A stretch of DNA of 8,531 nucleotides. It comes from CALMEC01 sp031372145 (GTDB lineage Bacteria > Actinomycetota > Thermoleophilia > Miltoncostaeales > Miltoncostaeaceae). The notes under the pieces were generated by a model. That model saw nothing but the letters and a program-made list of their open reading frames with translations. It ran no database searches and was not told the origin of the DNA. The DNA is taken from NCBI GenBank assembly GCA_031372145.1, contig JANMKR010000193.1:1-8531 (forward strand), given 5' to 3'. The position numbers were made by a program, and so were the translations under genes. Below are positions 6,636 through 8,531 of this stretch, piece by piece (position 1 is the stretch's first letter; every line of letters starts with the position of its first letter).

Positions 6636-8111
6636 CTACGCGACCCAGAGGTCCGCGAGGCGGCCGAGCAGGGCGCGGTAGCGGCTGATCGCCTCGTCGC
6701 GTCCGCACAGCTCGATGCTCTCGTACACACCCGTCGAGACGATCCTCCCCGTCACCGCGATGCGCTGGGGCTCCAGGAAGTCACGGGCGTTCTCGCCCAG
6801 GATGTGCAGCTGGTCCTGCAGCGCGTCCTTGATCGACTGCAGGTCCCAGTCAGGCAGCGCTTCGAGTCGGCCGAGCCCGCCGCCGACGACCTGAATCGAG
6901 TGCTTGACGTCCGCCGTGATCTTCTCCCACGCCTCGGGCTCGAGCTCGTAGGGCCCGAACATCCATCCGGCCAGCGCGTGGTACTCGCTGAGCTTGCTGA
7001 TCTTGCCCTTGACCGCCTTGGCGCTGCGTCGAACCTGCGCCTCGGCCTGGGCGCCCCCCTGCTCGGTGATGAACCCGGTGTTGGTCAGGTACTCGACGAG
7101 CGCGTCCTCGAACGCTTGTGGGTCCATCATCCGCAGGTACCGACCATGCATGACCTCGGTCTTGCGCTGGTCGAACACCGCACCACCTTTGGAGACCCTC
7201 GCAACGCTGAACGCCTGCACCAGCTCGGGCAGTGTGAAGCGCTCGGTCTTGTCGTCGTAGCTCCAGCCGATCAACGCGAGTGAGTTGACCAGCGGTTCGG
7301 CCAGGAACCCATCGGCCTCGAACTCCTCGACCGACGCCGCGCCGTGACGCTTGGACAGGCGCTTCTTATCGGGGCCGAGGATGAGCGGGATGTGCGCATA
7401 CCGGGGCGGCTCGGCGCCAAGCGCGCGCATCACGAGCATCTGCTTGGGAGTGTTGGAGATGTGGTCTTCGCCGCGCAGCACGTGGCTGATGTTCATGTCG
7501 ACATCGTCGACCGCGGCGGCAAGGTTGTACGTGGGCGTGTCGTCCGAACGCGCCACGACGAAGTCCTCGATGTTGCCGTGGTCGAACGTGACCGTGCCAC
7601 GGACCATGTCCTCGATGACCGTCTCCCCCTCGACCGGTACCGCAAAGCGCCAGACCGGCGCGCGCCCTTCGGCCGCAAACGCCGCCAACTCGGCCTGGGT
7701 GTACTCGCGCTTGCATCGCACCACCGGGGCGCGTTTGTCCTGGCGCGCCGCCTCGCGCTGGGCGTTCAGCTCGTCTGCGGTCTCGTACGCCGCATACACC
7801 GCACCGACCTCCCGCAGTCGCGCAATCGCGTCGCGATAGACGTCGTCGCGCTCGCTCTGGCGGAACGGTCCCTCATCCCAGTCCAGGCCGAGCCACCGCA
7901 GCACCCGCAGGATCTCGGCCTCGCTCTCGGGTGTGGAGCGCTCACGGTCGGTGTCCTCCATCCGCAGGACGAACACGCCGCCGGTCTTGCGGGCGATCAG
8001 CCAGTTGAACAGCGCCGTGCGGGCGCCGCCGACGTGCAGGCTGCCGGTCGGGCTGGGCGCAAACCGCACGCGGCAGGGCTCGGTGATGTCAGGACGTGGT
8101 GGAGGGGGCAC
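6636..8111 (-). CDS. gltX: Glutamyl-tRNA synthetase
   Basis: A class I aminoacyl-tRNA synthetase that charges tRNA-Glu in the cytoplasm, about 491 residues with the GTG start at 8111, the usual length. The catalytic domain opens with RVRFAPSPTGSLHVGGARTA, carrying the HIGH-class motif H26-V-G-G, and has the KMSKS-class motif K250-R-L-S-K254 in GPDKKRLSKRHG. The C-terminal helical anticodon-binding part spans about 325-491. If the genome lacks glutaminyl-tRNA synthetase, as most actinobacteria do, it would also charge tRNA-Gln for the GatCAB pathway; that cannot be seen here. The reading frame stays open upstream almost to 8528, but that extension has no family similarity and overlaps nfo, so it is rejected. 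GTG codons at 8135 or 8069 are alternative starts; none has a ribosome site. It is divergent from nfo, and the primase-polymerase gene follows after 5 bases. Confidence 0.95.
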   Translation of the reverse strand: MPPPPRPDITEPCRVRFAPSPTGSLHVGGARTALFNWLIARKTGGVFVLRMEDTDRERSTPESEAEILRVLRWLGLDWDEGPFRQSERDDVYRDAIARLREVGAVYAAYETADELNAQREAARQDKRAPVVRCKREYTQAELAAFAAEGRAPVWRFAVPVEGETVIEDMVRGTVTFDHGNIEDFVVARSDDTPTYNLAAAVDDVDMNISHVLRGEDHISNTPKQMLVMRALGAEPPRYAHIPLILGPDKKRLSKRHGAASVEEFEADGFLAEPLVNSLALIGWSYDDKTERFTLPELVQAFSVARVSKGGAVFDQRKTEVMHGRYLRMMDPQAFEDALVEYLTNTGFITEQGGAQAEAQVRRSAKAVKGKISKLSEYHALAGWMFGPYELEPEAWEKITADVKHSIQVVGGGLGRLEALPDWDLQSIKDALQDQLHILGENARDFLEPQRIAVTGRIVSTGVYESIELCGRDEAISRYRALLGRLADLWVA

Positions 8112-8118
8112 TCGGCGA

Positions 8119-8124
8119 ACAATA
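8119..8124 (-). promoter_or_regulatory. gltX: Possible leaderless -10 element of gltX (TATTGT)
   Basis: On the minus strand TATTGT matches the -10 consensus at four of six positions. Seven bases separate it from the GTG at 8111, so the transcript would start at the start codon. This explains why no ribosome site is seen there. The -35 region (GTCGTC at 17-base spacing) is poor. Confidence 0.35.
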
Positions 8125-8177
8125 GCCAGGTGCACGCCGCAGACGACGCGCGTCAGCCTCGGTCGAAGCTGAGGATC

Positions 8178-8205
8178 TGATCGACGCCGAAACACGTGAT
8201 CGACG
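8178..8205. repeat. 9-base direct repeat in the gltX-nfo divergent region
   Basis: TGATCGACG occurs at 8178-8186 and again at 8197-8205, 19 bases apart start to start. The spacing is close to two helical turns, so both copies would face nearly the same side of the DNA, as a pair of regulator sites might. Chance recurrence in GC-rich DNA is also possible. Confidence 0.3.
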
Positions 8206-8223
8206 ATGGCGAGCAGCACATCA

Positions 8224-8234
8224 CTGGTCACCAG
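8224..8234. promoter_or_regulatory. Inverted repeat CTGGT-C-ACCAG upstream of nfo, possible operator
   Basis: A perfect 5-base inverted repeat around a central C, located 22-33 bases before the nfo ATG. If nfo is transcribed from its start codon, this covers the place where a -35 would be, and no -35 consensus is seen there. A bound regulator could act at this point. No known regulator is recognised. Confidence 0.25.
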
Positions 8235-8244
8235 GGAAGATCCG

Positions 8245-8250
8245 TAGGAT
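8245..8250 (+). promoter_or_regulatory. nfo: Possible leaderless -10 element of nfo (TAGGAT)
   Basis: TAGGAT fits TANNNT and ends six bases before the ATG at 8257, the same geometry as TAGGCT before the ligase. The ten bases TAGGATGGGT also occur upstream of ppa on the other strand. A competing reading is that AGGA at 8246-8249 is a ribosome site seven bases from the ATG. Confidence 0.35.
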
Positions 8251-8256
8251 GGGTCG

Positions 8257-8531
8257 ATGCGATTCGGTGCACACGTCTCGTCCAGCGGCGGGATCAGCAA
8301 CGCGATCGATCGCGGGGTTGCGATCGGGTGCGAGAGCCTGCAGGTGTTCACGCACAACCCGCGCACCTGGGCGCCGATCAACCACAAGGACGAGGAAATC
8401 GCCGGCTTTCGTGCCAAATCGCTGGCCGCCGGAATGGGGCCACTCGTCTCCCACGGCTTGTACCTGATCAACCTGGGCGCGCCCGACAAGGAGCAGCCCA
8501 CCGGCCCGCCGGGCAAGCCCGCCACCAAGAC
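8257..8531 (+). CDS. nfo: Endonuclease IV (AP endonuclease), partial (C-terminus off the right edge)
   Basis: The first 91 residues of a deoxyribonuclease IV (Nfo/AP endonuclease family 2), a zinc-dependent TIM-barrel enzyme that cuts the backbone 5' to abasic sites in base excision repair. The N-terminus MRFGAHVSSSGGISNAIDRG closely follows the E. coli pattern IGAHVSAAGGLANA, including H6 on the first strand. LQVFTHNPRTW (29-39) matches the second barrel strand. SHGLYLINLG (65-74) carries H66, equivalent to the E. coli zinc ligand H69. After it a stretch rich in Pro, Gly and Lys (about 75-91) replaces the helix start usual at this place, possibly a lineage-specific insertion; the rest lies outside the window. 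The ATG at 8257 is the start at which similarity begins. Divergent from gltX, about 145 bases apart. Confidence 0.92.
   Translation, partial: MRFGAHVSSSGGISNAIDRGVAIGCESLQVFTHNPRTWAPINHKDEEIAGFRAKSLAAGMGPLVSHGLYLINLGAPDKEQPTGPPGKPATK

Noticed and set aside
5767..6681. Open frame of 304 codons on the plus strand opposite the polymerase
   Set aside because: Shadow of the minus-strand primase-polymerase, whose catalytic motifs are complete. The product is rich in Arg, Gly and His and shows no family pattern.
7344..8180. Open frame of 278 codons on the plus strand opposite gltX
   Set aside because: Antisense of the gltX catalytic domain; no domain pattern and no ribosome site.
8112..8528. N-terminal extension of the gltX frame by about 139 codons
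   Set aside because: It has no similarity to glutamyl-tRNA synthetases, runs antisense through nfo, and would give a 630-residue protein where about 490 is normal.
1..8531. CRISPR array, insertion sequence or defence island
   Set aside because: No regularly spaced repeats, no transposase, and no terminal inverted repeats were seen; the gene content is housekeeping and DNA repair.

Overview
This is a GC-rich chromosomal window, about two thirds G+C by eye, with housekeeping gene content and no mobile elements. Several signs point to an actinobacterium: GTG starts, TANNNT-type -10 hexamers that sit almost on the start codon as in leaderless genes, a LigC-type ATP-dependent ligase with a stand-alone primase-polymerase, and a tRNA gene without an encoded CCA end. 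An Acidimicrobiia-like or other deep actinobacterial lineage is possible. That placement is inference, since no ribosomal RNA or classic marker is present.

Left part (1-2032). On the minus strand, a type I inorganic pyrophosphatase (ppa) is followed after 39 bases by a beta-propeller (YVTN/YncE-like) protein with a twin-arginine export signal, cut by the left edge. Divergent from ppa is a small VOC/glyoxalase-fold protein. Next come about 140 bases without a gene and then tRNA-Pro(UGG).

Middle (2033-5578). A large membrane protein combines an N-terminal DUF937/YidB-like region, one transmembrane helix, two BON-like segments and a C-terminal OmpA peptidoglycan-binding domain. A 193-base intergenic region with small inverted repeats follows. 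Then comes a two-gene unit: a LigC-type ATP-dependent DNA ligase and, 2 bases after its stop, a class I SAM-dependent methyltransferase.

Right part (5593-8531). Convergent with that unit are glutamyl-tRNA synthetase (gltX) and, 5 bases downstream of it, a stand-alone LigD-type primase-polymerase (PolDom/Prim-PolC class). Divergent from gltX is endonuclease IV (nfo), cut by the right edge.

The main theme is DNA repair. An AP endonuclease, a gap-filling primase-polymerase and an ATP-dependent ligase lie within 4.7 kb, interrupted only by gltX and the methyltransferase. No Ku gene and no LigD phosphoesterase domain are visible. The set therefore fits short-gap excision repair, as proposed for mycobacterial LigC/Prim-PolC, better than a complete end-joining system. 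I see no wholly new system. The most unusual items are this repair cluster and the DUF937-TM-BON-OmpA architecture.
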